Position numbers and translations under genes: made by a program. Positions 23,569 through 31,470 of a stretch of 35,050 nucleotides of DNA are shown here, piece by piece. The notes under the pieces were generated by a model. That model made no database searches. It worked only from the letters and a program-made list of their open reading frames with translations, and was not told the origin of the DNA. Positions within the stretch are counted from its first letter, which is position 1, and the number at the start of each line of letters is the position of its first letter. Source of the stretch: an uncultured Alistipes sp. (GTDB lineage Bacteria > Bacteroidota > Bacteroidia > Bacteroidales > Rikenellaceae); the NCBI GenBank assembly GCA_900769445.1, contig CAAGGR010000114.1:1-35050 (forward strand). The letters run 5' to 3'.

Positions 23569-25923
23569 TTAGTATATGTTCAATCGAAGTCCGATATAGA
23601 ACTTGCGACCCATAAGTGGACCCCATACCATCGATGAGTTAAAGCCTGGTGCATATGGTGCATCGCCACCCACGATAGGCTTGTTGCCACCGCTCACGCC
23701 CTGTAGATAGTTTGCAATATTCTCACATCCTGCATACAGTGTGAGGTTACTCATCTTGTAGCTTATCTGCGCGAAGTACATAGGGTATACTGGTGATATG
23801 TTGGTGCCACTCTGTGCAATCTCCATGTTGCCATCAAGCTGAGGGAGGCGTACTGGGCCATTTATCTGGGCTGTAACGTCGAAGACCCAGCGCTGCACAG
23901 CATACTGGATGTTGATAAGACCCTTGTATCGCGAGGTTAATGGGCGCTCCACAAGAATCTGCTTCTTATCTCGCGTCAAGGTCATCATGGCGTTGGTGTA
24001 GCGGAAGGTGGCAAAGAGGTCGAAGCCACGGAATGGTGTCCAGTTGAAGTCTACCTGATAGTTATCGGTGTATGACTTGCCATCAGTGTTGTAGATATTG
24101 ATGGTGTTGTCGCCAAACTCCTGGTCAAAGACCATGGTGTTGAAGAACTGAGTGCGGAAGTAGTCGAAGCTGATGGTTGTCTGGTCGTCGCCCGCAAGAC
24201 GGAAGGTCTGAGCGATGCTACCACCAAAGGTTGCCGCCCTCTCCATATCATCGGTTAAACCCTCAGAGTTGATGTTGCGGGATGATGTCATAATCCAGAT
24301 ATTGTCGGTAACGAGGTTCTGGCGACGGTAGCCCATACCTGCCGACGCACGTAGTGTTGTGCGTGGTGTTATCGCCCAGCGGATATGCGAGCGTGGTGTG
24401 ATAAGGAACTCTGGCTTAGCATCGTAGTAATAGTTGCCATTTACGATAGAGTAGTCGCCACGAAGACCTACCACCCATGAGAACTTCTCCTCGTTGTTAT
24501 AGGTGTACTCAGCAAAAATGCCTGGCTCAGCGAGTGTTGCTTTGCCCTTTTTCTGCCACATCATCACAGGTGTTCTCGATGAGGCATCCTGCTGTAGGTA
24601 GTCGTTATCCATCATACGAGCATATGCCGAGATACCTGCATTCAACGACGAGCGCTGTGTGAAGTAGTGTGCATATGTGGCATTGAAGCGGAAGGTATCC
24701 TCCATGACATCTACGTTGTTAACACCGAAGTATGAGTCGGTAAGGTAGTTGTCGTAGTCGAAGACCATGGCGATATTGTTCTGCACAGCATCCTCAGGGT
24801 CGCCAGTGAAGGTGCGCTCGTAGCCTACAGGAATACCGAGCTTTGCATAGGCGTTGATGTTGCGGTTGTGAATCTTTGAGCCATAAGGTGTGGCAAGAGG
24901 GTTAGCCATCATCTGGTCGAACATATCCTCGCGGTACTTCATCTCGCCACCGATGCGGTTCTCGTTTACAACCTTCCAGCCCCAGCGCAACTGAACGCCA
25001 TCTTTATTCTGCCACAACCACTTATTTGCGATATTTATCTGGTTAGCCTTTGGCATATCGGCAAAACCATCGTTATTCATATCGTGGTGTGCAGTGTCGA
25101 GCGAGCCATGTGCCATAATTACGGTCGAGAGGCTCTTGTCTGGGGTCAATGGAATAGCCGATGAGATATTTATCTCTGGGCGCATCTCGTTGTCGAAGTA
25201 TAGGTTTAGGAAGAAACGCTCGTCATCAGTAGGCTTGCGATGCTCAAGGTTAATCTGACCTGTGATGGCCTCATGTCCTGCAGTTACCGATGCCACGCCC
25301 TTAGATACCTGGATAGAGTTGAGCCACATGCCTGGGGTGTAGCTAAGACCATATGTGGCACCTGCGCCCTGCATGATAGGACGGTTTTCGTCGAGAATCT
25401 GAGTGTAGGTACCTGCAAGACCAAGCATCTTAATCTGGCGCGCACCCGAGATAGCGTCGCTATAACCTACGGTTACCGATGCCGAGTTCTCGAAAGACTC
25501 GGCAAGCGAGCAGCACGCCATCTTGCACAAGCCCGCAAACGAGATTTGCTCCTGACGTGTGATGCCTGTTGTTTTGGCGTAGTTACCGCGCTGCTGACCC
25601 TCAACGATAACCTCGTCAATGTCTACAGCCGATGGGGTTAGCTGGATGTCAAGAGTAGATACACCCTTCTCTTCGACCTCAATCTCCACCATGTCGTAGC
25701 CAAGATAGTCTACAACGAGGGTATTGAAGTCGTGGACACGCTTAATCGAGTAGCTACCATCAGTGGTAGAGGTAGCACCTGCTGTGGTATTCTTCCAAAA
25801 GAGTGTAGCACCTACAAGTGGCTGACCATTGTTTACGTCGGTTATCTTACCTGTAAGGGTACGCTGAGCCATTGCCACGATAGGCAAGCATAGAGCAACT
25901 AAAAGTATAATTGATTTTTTCAT
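23569..25923 (-). CDS. TonB-dependent receptor, probable metal uptake
   Basis: A 784-residue outer-membrane receptor. Signal peptide residues 1-19 (ending VAMAQ) are followed by a carboxypeptidase-regulatory-like domain (~21-105: LTGKITDVNNGQPLVGATLF...), a plug (~110-230) and a beta-barrel to the C-terminal strand KFYIGLRLNIY. The plug contains a Cys cluster, GLCKMACCSLAESFEN (~131-146), a pattern I associate with a Bacteroidetes receptor subgroup next to HMA proteins; soft-metal binding is a reasonable inference. There is no SusD partner, so glycan uptake is unlikely. Neighbours are a Cys/His-rich protein upstream and the HMA protein downstream on the same strand. Confidence 0.88.
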   Translation of the reverse strand: MKKSIILLVALCLPIVAMAQRTLTGKITDVNNGQPLVGATLFWKNTTAGATSTTDGSYSIKRVHDFNTLVVDYLGYDMVEIEVEEKGVSTLDIQLTPSAVDIDEVIVEGQQRGNYAKTTGITRQEQISFAGLCKMACCSLAESFENSASVTVGYSDAISGARQIKMLGLAGTYTQILDENRPIMQGAGATYGLSYTPGMWLNSIQVSKGVASVTAGHEAITGQINLEHRKPTDDERFFLNLYFDNEMRPEINISSAIPLTPDKSLSTVIMAHGSLDTAHHDMNNDGFADMPKANQINIANKWLWQNKDGVQLRWGWKVVNENRIGGEMKYREDMFDQMMANPLATPYGSKIHNRNINAYAKLGIPVGYERTFTGDPEDAVQNNIAMVFDYDNYLTDSYFGVNNVDVMEDTFRFNATYAHYFTQRSSLNAGISAYARMMDNDYLQQDASSRTPVMMWQKKGKATLAEPGIFAEYTYNNEEKFSWVVGLRGDYSIVNGNYYYDAKPEFLITPRSHIRWAITPRTTLRASAGMGYRRQNLVTDNIWIMTSSRNINSEGLTDDMERAATFGGSIAQTFRLAGDDQTTISFDYFRTQFFNTMVFDQEFGDNTINIYNTDGKSYTDNYQVDFNWTPFRGFDLFATFRYTNAMMTLTRDKKQILVERPLTSRYKGLINIQYAVQRWVFDVTAQINGPVRLPQLDGNMEIAQSGTNISPVYPMYFAQISYKMSNLTLYAGCENIANYLQGVSGGNKPIVGGDAPYAPGFNSSMVWGPLMGRKFYIGLRLNIY

Positions 25924-25960
25924 TTTGGCTTAGGTATTATATTGATATACTGTGATTTGT

Positions 25961-26010
25961 GGGCGTAAAGCCCTGCCTCAGCCAATGCTGAGAATATTAA
26001 GCCAATGCTG
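25961..26010 (-). other. Small hairpins and direct repeat before the TonB gene
   Basis: Between the Cys/His-rich gene and the TonB receptor are a GGGC/GCCC hairpin (25961-25973), a 6-bp CTCAGC-CAAT-GCTGAG hairpin (25977-25992), and a 10-bp direct repeat GCCAATGCTG (25981-25990 and 26001-26010). The second repeat copy encodes the last residues of the upstream protein. The hairpins might modulate readthrough within the operon; they could equally be chance. Confidence 0.4.
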
Positions 26011-26407
26011 GTGGGGCGCGAAGCGATAGCCCGCGACCGTGGGAGTCGGAGGGCGTACCAATATCGCGTAGGTCTAACCTCTCATACTGCGCAAAGCTAT
26101 AGAGGGATAGTTCCTCGTCAATAGAGGGTATAACCATAGGCGCAACGAGCAACGATAGCGCTGCTGCAGTGCGTGAGTCGCTACGCAACTCTATAAAATC
26201 GGTGTGGTTATCACCGAGGATAGGGTGGTGATGGTCGCAACAATCCTTGGCTATGGTAACGCCAATGTGCGCACAACACTCTGACTTACAGCTGTGATGA
26301 TGGTAATGATGATGATCACATGTGAGTAGTGATAGCGACGAAAGAAGTGTGGCAACGGTATATACCGCTACCATCACAAAGGCATATATCTTTCTTCGCT
26401 GTATCAT
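25997..26407 (-). CDS. Cys/His-rich membrane-anchored or exported protein
   Basis: A 136-residue protein with an N-terminal hydrophobic segment (residues ~8-27) that could be an uncleaved anchor or signal peptide. Just after it comes a dense ligand cluster, CDHHHYHHHSCKSECCAHIG (30-49), then CCDHHH (~56-61). This composition is that of a periplasmic metal-binding protein. The C-terminal half (~75-136) has no clear motif and ends in LRAPPALA. I do not recognise a named function. It lies 12 nt after the PqqD-like gene and 73 nt before the TonB receptor, so a role in metal capture or buffering for that operon is inferred. Confidence 0.78.
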   Translation of the reverse strand: MIQRRKIYAFVMVAVYTVATLLSSLSLLTCDHHHYHHHSCKSECCAHIGVTIAKDCCDHHHPILGDNHTDFIELRSDSRTAAALSLLVAPMVIPSIDEELSLYSFAQYERLDLRDIGTPSDSHGRGLSLRAPPALA

Positions 26408-26419
26408 CGTCTCGATTAA

Positions 26420-26686
26420 CTACTCTGTGATATTGCACTCGCGGAGCTTCTCTATCCAACGCTCTGCATCGGCAGTGGCAACACCCTTATCGATACCGTA
26501 GCGCTCTACGATAAGATTTGCAACCGTCTCGGTATCAAACTCTTTGCCCTGTAATTCGTTCCAAAGATATAACGCGCTCTCGTTGAGAGATATAATCTTC
26601 GTAAGGTCGCTACCATGCTTACCCTGCATAATAATCACATGCTCGCCCGCCATCTCGCGTACCTTGTACTGCTCCTTAATCTTCAT
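26420..26686 (-). CDS. PqqD-family small protein
   Basis: The ATG at 26686 gives 88 residues, beginning MKIKEQYKVREMAGEH. The longer in-frame TTG at 26710 overlaps the -7 box and is rejected. The sequence fits the PqqD/RiPP-recognition-element winged-helix family: a three-strand N-terminal part (MAGEHVIIMQG, then KIISLNESALYLWNELQGKEF) and a helical C-terminal part. The SLNESALYLWNEL motif is typical. No radical-SAM enzyme, PqqA-like precursor or peptidase is adjacent, so a classical RiPP pathway is not supported. It is the first gene of the metal-linked operon and divergent from recQ. Confidence 0.82.
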   Translation of the reverse strand: MKIKEQYKVREMAGEHVIIMQGKHGSDLTKIISLNESALYLWNELQGKEFDTETVANLIVERYGIDKGVATADAERWIEKLRECNITE

Positions 26687-26707
26687 AGTAATCAATATTT
26701 TGCGGGG

Positions 26708-26715
26708 CAAAGTTA
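26708..26715 (-). promoter_or_regulatory. Promoter -7 box of the PqqD-TonB-HMA operon
   Basis: Reads TAACTTTG on the minus strand, ending 21 nt before the ATG at 26686. It faces the recQ -7 box across ~43 bp that contain a 6-3-6 inverted repeat, TATTAC-GTA-GTAATA (26728-26742). Confidence 0.6.
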
Positions 26716-26758
26716 CGAAAAATATTTTATTACGTAGTAATATCCCTTAGAAATTTCT

Positions 26759-26766
26759 TATATTTG
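26759..26766 (+). promoter_or_regulatory. Candidate -7 box right before recQ
   Basis: TATATTTG ends only 4 nt before the recQ ATG at 26771. If used, the transcript would start at or next to the start codon (leaderless). No -33 TTTG is seen, so this assignment is tentative. Confidence 0.45.
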
Positions 26767-26770
26767 TGCA

Positions 26771-28702
26771 ATGAATATAAACAAGGCAGAGCAAACAAAT
26801 ATATCGATTGAGACCATCCTTGAGAAGTGGTGGGGATATAAGGAGTTTCGACCTATGCAACGCGAGATTATAGAATCGGTGTTGCAGGGGCGCGACACCC
26901 TTGCTCTTATGCCTACGGGTGGAGGTAAGTCGATAACATATCAGGTGCCAGCTTTGGCAATGGAGGGTCTGTGTATCGTTGTAACACCACTTATTGCCTT
27001 GATGAAGGATCAGGTTGACCAGCTTCAGCGACGTGGAATATCTGCCGTGGCTGTCCACTCGGGTCTCGACCCACGACGCATAGAGATAGCATTGGATAAC
27101 TGCACCTATGGCGATGTCAAGATGTTATATATCGCTCCTGAACGACTGGAGACAGAGGCCTTCAAGGTGCGTCTTAGACGAATGAATATCAGCCTGATAG
27201 CTGTTGATGAGGCGCACTGTATCTCGCAGTGGGGCTACGACTTCCGCCCTTCGTATCTCAATATCGCTAAGGTGCGTGAGTTTGCTCCCGATGCGCCAAT
27301 ATTGGCACTTACAGCCTCGGCAACCGAGGAGGTAGCAAAGGATATTATGCGCCATCTACACTTTGATAGCGAGAATGTTTTGCGCTCGAGTTTTGCGCGC
27401 CCCAATCTCTCTTATGTGGTGCGCGATAGTGGCGATAAGTATGAGAATCTGCTGCGCGTGATAAACAATGTCCCTGGCTCGGGTATTGTCTATATGCGAA
27501 CACGTGAGGGTACGGAGCAACTTGCCGAGCAACTACGTAAGGATGGGGTGAATGCTAACTACTACCATGCAGGACTCCCATCGATGGAGCGCGCCCTACG
27601 TCAGGATGAGTGGCGTGAGGGTAAGACTCGTGTTATTGTCGCTACGAATGCCTTTGGTATGGGTATCGATAAGGCGGATGTTCGGTTTGTTATCCACTTT
27701 GCGATGTGCGATTCGTTGGAGGCGTACTATCAGGAGGCGGGTCGTGCAGGACGTGATGGTAAGCGTAGCTATGCTGTGCTTCTTGCCGAGCAGAGGGATG
27801 GCGAGAATATCGCCAAACTATTTAAGACAGAGTTCCCGCCAATAGACGAGATTAAGCGAGTCTACGAGCTGATATGTAACTACTTACAGGTGGCTATTGG
27901 TGATGGCTGTGGGGCATCTTTCGCCTTTAATATCTACGACTTCTGCCATGCGTTAAAGCTCTCCTCGATAATGGTTACTAATGCTCTAAAAATATTGGAG
28001 CAGAATAGGTTAATGACCCTTATCGATGAGCAGGATAACCCTGCAAAATTGATGTTTACTTGTTCGCGCGATTCACTCTATAAGCTCAATGCTGAGGGTA
28101 ACGACATGGATGCCATGCTGTTGGCGATATTGCGACTATACAATGGGGTCTTTACCCACTTCCGCAATATTGACGAGTTGCAAATAGCCTCCTTTGCGAA
28201 GCTCTCGCCAGAGCGTGTGCATGAATTGTTGAAGATTTTGTGGCGTATGCATATCATACGTTATATCCCTGCTGCGCGTACACCGATGATATATTTCGAC
28301 TCAGAGCGACTGCCTCAAAAGGATGTCTATATTGCCCCAGAGACCTATCGTTATCGTTACGATAAGGCTGTGGAGCGATTTAATAGCATGTTGCGCTATA
28401 CGACATCGATGGATGAGTGTCGCAGTAAAATTATAGAGAAGTATTTTGGCGAGCCTGATGCTAAGGATTGTGGCATATGTGATATATGCATTAGTAAGCG
28501 TAAAAAAGTAACCTCGTCAAATGTGCTGGATAATATTGATACACAAATACTTAGTATGCTATCCGATGGTGAGGTTTCGATAAAGGATATTGTCGCTGCT
28601 ATTGGTGGTCGTAGTGAACTTATTGCCGAGCGCATAGATTATTTATTGAGCGAGAAGAAAATTTCCGTTTCGATAAGTGGAAAAGTGAAAATAAATAAGT
28701 AA
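26771..28702 (+). CDS. recQ: ATP-dependent DNA helicase RecQ
   Basis: A 643-residue 3'-5' DNA helicase of superfamily 2. Walker A is LMPTGGGKS with Lys53; the DEAH box is at 146-149, followed by the aromatic-rich loop CISQWGYDFRP that couples DNA binding to ATP hydrolysis in RecQ. Motif VI is QEAGRAGRDG (~320). The zinc-binding RQC cysteines appear as C...CGICDIC near residue 555-570. After them comes only a short winged-helix-like end (DGEVSIKDIVAAIGGRSELI); an HRDC domain is not apparent, making it shorter than many Bacteroidetes RecQ proteins. It starts a plus-strand run with the exonuclease gene 35 nt downstream. Confidence 0.95.
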   Translation: MNINKAEQTNISIETILEKWWGYKEFRPMQREIIESVLQGRDTLALMPTGGGKSITYQVPALAMEGLCIVVTPLIALMKDQVDQLQRRGISAVAVHSGLDPRRIEIALDNCTYGDVKMLYIAPERLETEAFKVRLRRMNISLIAVDEAHCISQWGYDFRPSYLNIAKVREFAPDAPILALTASATEEVAKDIMRHLHFDSENVLRSSFARPNLSYVVRDSGDKYENLLRVINNVPGSGIVYMRTREGTEQLAEQLRKDGVNANYYHAGLPSMERALRQDEWREGKTRVIVATNAFGMGIDKADVRFVIHFAMCDSLEAYYQEAGRAGRDGKRSYAVLLAEQRDGENIAKLFKTEFPPIDEIKRVYELICNYLQVAIGDGCGASFAFNIYDFCHALKLSSIMVTNALKILEQNRLMTLIDEQDNPAKLMFTCSRDSLYKLNAEGNDMDAMLLAILRLYNGVFTHFRNIDELQIASFAKLSPERVHELLKILWRMHIIRYIPAARTPMIYFDSERLPQKDVYIAPETYRYRYDKAVERFNSMLRYTTSMDECRSKIIEKYFGEPDAKDCGICDICISKRKKVTSSNVLDNIDTQILSMLSDGEVSIKDIVAAIGGRSELIAERIDYLLSEKKISVSISGKVKINK

Positions 28703-28707
28703 TTTTG
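28700..28707 (+). promoter_or_regulatory. Possible internal promoter before the exonuclease gene
   Basis: TAATTTTG fits TAnnTTTG and overlaps the recQ stop codon, 30 nt before the exonuclease ATG. No -33 element is visible, so it may be fortuitous. Confidence 0.3.
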
Positions 28708-28737
28708 TGGGTTGCACATAGAAAATATAGATAGTAG

Positions 28738-29424
28738 ATGGCATTTCAACATACCATAGATAACGATACCGTTGCCTCACTTCCAGCTGCCCGCTTCCCG
28801 GGTCGCATTGTTGTTGTGGAGACTAACGAGCAGGCTGAGGAGGCGTGCCAGGAGCTACATCGCCACACGATGATAGGCTTCGATACCGAGACGCGTCCAT
28901 CCTTTAGGGCGGGCGTGAGCTATAAGGTGGCACTCCTGCAGCTATCCACTGAGAGTGTATGCTATCTATTCCGCCTCTCGCAGATACGTCTAAGCAACAG
29001 CATCCTTAAAATATTGGGGTCAAAGCAGATTGTGAAGGTGGGAGCAGACGTTACGGGAGATATCCGTGCGTTGCATGCCTTGCGCCACTTTCAGGCAGAT
29101 GGCTTCGTAGATTTGCAGGTCGAGGCATCGCGCTGGGGTATCGAGGAGAAGAGCTTGCGTAAGTTGTCTGCTATAGTGCTTGGCCAGAGGGTTTCGAAGG
29201 CACAACGCCTAAGCAACTGGGAGGCAACAACCCTTACCGAACAGCAGCAGGAGTATGCTGCAACAGATGCGTGGGTGTGTACCCGCATCTTGCGCAGGTT
29301 GGAGAGTAGCGAGAGTGTTGCTGGCGAGCGCACTATAATCTCTGTAGCCCCACCGAGTGAGACAAGAGATGATGGCAAGCGCCACTATAAATATCGCAAA
29401 CGTAGAAATAGAGAGAATAAGTAA
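28738..29424 (+). CDS. 3'-5' exonuclease domain protein, DEDDy type
   Basis: A 228-residue protein of the RNase D/WRN-like DnaQ superfamily. The three exonuclease motifs are visible: Exo I GFDTETRPSF (~48-57, with D and E), Exo II KVGADVTGDIRAL (~100-112, D), and Exo III YAATDAWVCTRIL (~178-190, Y and D). These residues bind two metal ions and remove 3' nucleotides from DNA or RNA. No HRDC domain is fused. The C-terminus is strongly basic (KRHYKYRKRRNRENK), suggesting nucleic-acid contact. Placement 35 nt after recQ hints at a repair-related pairing reminiscent of WRN (exonuclease plus RecQ helicase in one polypeptide); this is inference. Confidence 0.9.
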   Translation: MAFQHTIDNDTVASLPAARFPGRIVVVETNEQAEEACQELHRHTMIGFDTETRPSFRAGVSYKVALLQLSTESVCYLFRLSQIRLSNSILKILGSKQIVKVGADVTGDIRALHALRHFQADGFVDLQVEASRWGIEEKSLRKLSAIVLGQRVSKAQRLSNWEATTLTEQQQEYAATDAWVCTRILRRLESSESVAGERTIISVAPPSETRDDGKRHYKYRKRRNRENK

Positions 29425-29466
29425 AGGGGGGGTCTATAAATTAGGTCGAGTTGATTTTGATGATTA

Positions 29467-29544
29467 TTTTGAATAGATTTCTTATTTCTTGCGCAAGCAT
29501 TGTAACCAAGTAAAAATAAGAAATATACCAAAATAAATTCAAAA
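29467..29544. repeat. Imperfect inverted repeat downstream of the exonuclease
   Basis: Arms TTTTGAAT (29467-29474) and TTCTTATTT (29479-29487) pair with AAATAAGAA (29514-29522) and ATTCAAAA (29537-29544). A palindrome CTTGCGCAAG sits between them. The 195-bp gap also has a run of 7 G just after the exonuclease stop. The structure is AT-rich and could be a transcription end or a remnant of a small element; otherwise I see no promoter of the usual type here. Confidence 0.45.
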
Positions 29545-29619
29545 GCGACCGAAATATGAATCTCTCAAATACCAATAATACTAAATTTAATATACTAATT
29601 TATCGAACACCCCTTATAT

Positions 29620-30828
29620 ATGAGCAAGGAGAGATTAAATATCGTACATCTACGCCGAGGCAAGGAGGAGTCGCTCGAAAGAAGCCACCCTTGGGTATTC
29701 TCGGGAGCAATTGAGCGTATCACTGAGCATCTTGCGCCACTCGCTGAGGGCGACTTGGTGGATATCGTTACTAAGTCGGGCGATTTCATTGCTCGCGGCC
29801 ATTGGCAGATAGGCTCTATCGCTGTGCGTGTGCTCACCTTTGAGCAGGAGGAGATAGATCAAAACTGGTGGAATAGACGTATTGGTGAGGCGTTGGGTGT
29901 GCGTAAGGCGTTGGGCTTGGTGGATAATGCCGAGACAACGTGCTACCGTCTTGTGCATGGCGAGGGCGACTTGTTGCCAGGTTTGGTCGTAGATATATAT
30001 GAGCGTACGGCTGTTGTGCAGTGCCACTCTGTGGGTATGTATCACTCGCGCAGTGCTATTACTGAGGCGTTGCGTATGGCCTATGGCGATAAGTTGGAGG
30101 CTATCTACGATAAGAGTTCTCAGACATTGCCATTCAAGGCGGACTTGGGAGCTATTGATGGCTACCTATGGGGTCGTTGTGCTGAGCGAGATAATGTGGT
30201 TTTGGAGAATGGCTTGAAGTTTAAGGTTAACTGGGAGGAGGGTCAAAAGACAGGCTTCTTTATCGACCAGCGTGTTAACCGTGATCTTGTGCGCCAATAC
30301 TCTAAGGGGCGTAAGGTGTTGAATACATTCTGTTATACAGGAGGCTTCTCGGTTGCAGCCCTTGCGGGTGGTGCTAAGGAGGTTGTCTCTATTGACCTCT
30401 CGGAGCGCGCTGTGAAGCTTGCCGATGAGAATGTGCGCCTAAACTTTGGCGATGATGCCCCACATGAGGCTATCGCTTGTAATGCTGTGGAGTATTTGAA
30501 GGATATAGACACGTCATACGACCTTATCATCCTCGATCCTCCGGCCTTTGCAAAGCACCATAAGGTGTTGGGAAATGCGCTTCAGGGATATAAGAAGATT
30601 AATGCCCGTGCTTTGGAAAAGATACGTCCAGGAGGTATCTTGTTTACCTTCTCTTGCTCGCAGGCTGTAAGCCGTGATTTGTTCCGCACAACAATATTTA
30701 CCGCTGCGGCAATCGCTAAGCGTAAGGTGCGTATTATCGGTCAGCTAACCCAGCCTGCTGACCATCCAATCAATATATATCATCCTGAGGGCGAGTACCT
30801 TAAGGGTTTGGTAGTATATGTCGAGTAG
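29620..30828 (+). CDS. rlmI: Class I SAM-dependent rRNA methyltransferase, RlmI-like
   Basis: A 402-residue 23S rRNA (cytosine-5) methyltransferase; E. coli RlmI modifies C1962. The N-terminal ~75 residues are a PUA-type RNA-binding domain (LRRGKEESLERSHPWVFSGA). A middle domain leads into the Rossmann methyltransferase fold with SAM motif I FCYTGGFSVAALAGGAKEV (~242-260), motif IV DPPAFAK (~305-311), and a catalytic Cys in TFSCSQAV (~345). Length matches E. coli RlmI (396). The start ATG lies after a 195-bp AT-rich gap with no clear TAnnTTTG. The small lipoprotein gene starts at its stop codon. Confidence 0.92.
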   Translation: MSKERLNIVHLRRGKEESLERSHPWVFSGAIERITEHLAPLAEGDLVDIVTKSGDFIARGHWQIGSIAVRVLTFEQEEIDQNWWNRRIGEALGVRKALGLVDNAETTCYRLVHGEGDLLPGLVVDIYERTAVVQCHSVGMYHSRSAITEALRMAYGDKLEAIYDKSSQTLPFKADLGAIDGYLWGRCAERDNVVLENGLKFKVNWEEGQKTGFFIDQRVNRDLVRQYSKGRKVLNTFCYTGGFSVAALAGGAKEVVSIDLSERAVKLADENVRLNFGDDAPHEAIACNAVEYLKDIDTSYDLIILDPPAFAKHHKVLGNALQGYKKINARALEKIRPGGILFTFSCSQAVSRDLFRTTIFTAAAIAKRKVRIIGQLTQPADHPINIYHPEGEYLKGLVVYVE

Positions 30829-30829
30829 T

Positions 30830-31063
30830 ATGCGTAGGGCGCTCCTTATCACCACACTTTTATTAGTTGTGGGGTGTGGCGGTAGGACGACTACAACTAC
30901 GGCGGTTGCCCACGAGGAGATTGTCAATGTCGACTCTCTGTTGACTGTTATGGCAGTGCGTTACGATGCACTATGTGAGGATCGTAAGGTGGCATATAGC
31001 GAGCGCGATCCCGAACTGCGCCAAGCAATATTGTTGTTGGGTTTATCGTTAAGGCATATGTAA
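30830..31063 (+). CDS. Small lipoprotein of unknown function
   Basis: A short gene starting one nucleotide after the methyltransferase stop (ATG at 30830, 77 residues). An alternative ATG at 30818 would overlap by 11 nt and add MSSS. The N-terminus MRRALLITTLLLVVGCGG is a lipoprotein signal with lipobox VVGC. The rest is a Thr-rich linker and a short helical part (VDSLLTVMAVRYDALCEDRK, ending LLLGLSLRHM). No family is recognised. Tight coupling to the methyltransferase suggests cotranscription without implying shared function. Confidence 0.65.
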   Translation: MRRALLITTLLLVVGCGGRTTTTTAVAHEEIVNVDSLLTVMAVRYDALCEDRKVAYSERDPELRQAILLLGLSLRHM

Positions 31064-31087
31064 TCGCTAATAACAAATATTGAAATT

Positions 31088-31375
31088 ATGAATTTTACAG
31101 GAATAATTGTAGGTCTTGCAACATTTCTAATAATCGGGGTCTTTCACCCGATTGTAATCAAGGCTGAGTACTATCTTGGTACAAGGTGTTGGTGGATGTT
31201 TCTTGTTGCGGGTATCCTATTTTGTGCGTTGTCACTGATAGTGGAAAATCTTATCCTCTCTACGGTGCTTGGTGTTACCGCCTTTTCATCATTCTGGAGT
31301 ATCTTGGAGGTTATACACCAGAAAAAGCGTGTAGATAAGGGTTGGTTTCCTCAGGGCCCAGGTCATAACAAATAG
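31088..31375 (+). CDS. DUF4491 family small membrane protein
   Basis: A 95-residue protein with three hydrophobic segments: ~4-24 (TGIIVGLATFLIIGVFHPIVI), ~36-52 (MFLVAGILFCALSLIVE) and ~56-72. The motif FHPIVIKAEYYLGTRCWW between segments one and two, and the WFPQGPG end, match the DUF4491 family of Bacteroidetes as I remember it. Function is unknown. It lies 24 nt after the small lipoprotein and before a shared terminator. Confidence 0.8.
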   Translation: MNFTGIIVGLATFLIIGVFHPIVIKAEYYLGTRCWWMFLVAGILFCALSLIVENLILSTVLGVTAFSSFWSILEVIHQKKRVDKGWFPQGPGHNK

Positions 31376-31417
31376 GCGTGAAGGGTGGGTAATTCCGATA
31401 CTTATTGCGTAAAATAG

Positions 31418-31454
31418 AAGTGGCTGTCCAACAATCGTTAGACAGCCACTTTTG
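31418..31454. terminator. Bidirectional terminator between DUF4491 and slyD
   Basis: An 11-bp perfect stem, AAGTGGCTGTC (31418-31428) with GACAGCCACTT (31441-31451), then TTTGTTTGG on plus and CTATTTTACG on minus. It lies between the two converging stop codons. Confidence 0.85.
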
Positions 31455-31470
31455 TTTGGTTTATGCTCTA

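Noticed and set aside
25997..26686. RiPP biosynthesis locus (PqqD-like protein with a Cys-rich small protein as precursor)
   Set aside because: No radical-SAM, cyclodehydratase or peptidase gene is nearby, and the Cys/His-rich protein has an N-terminal membrane segment and sits with metal-binding genes.
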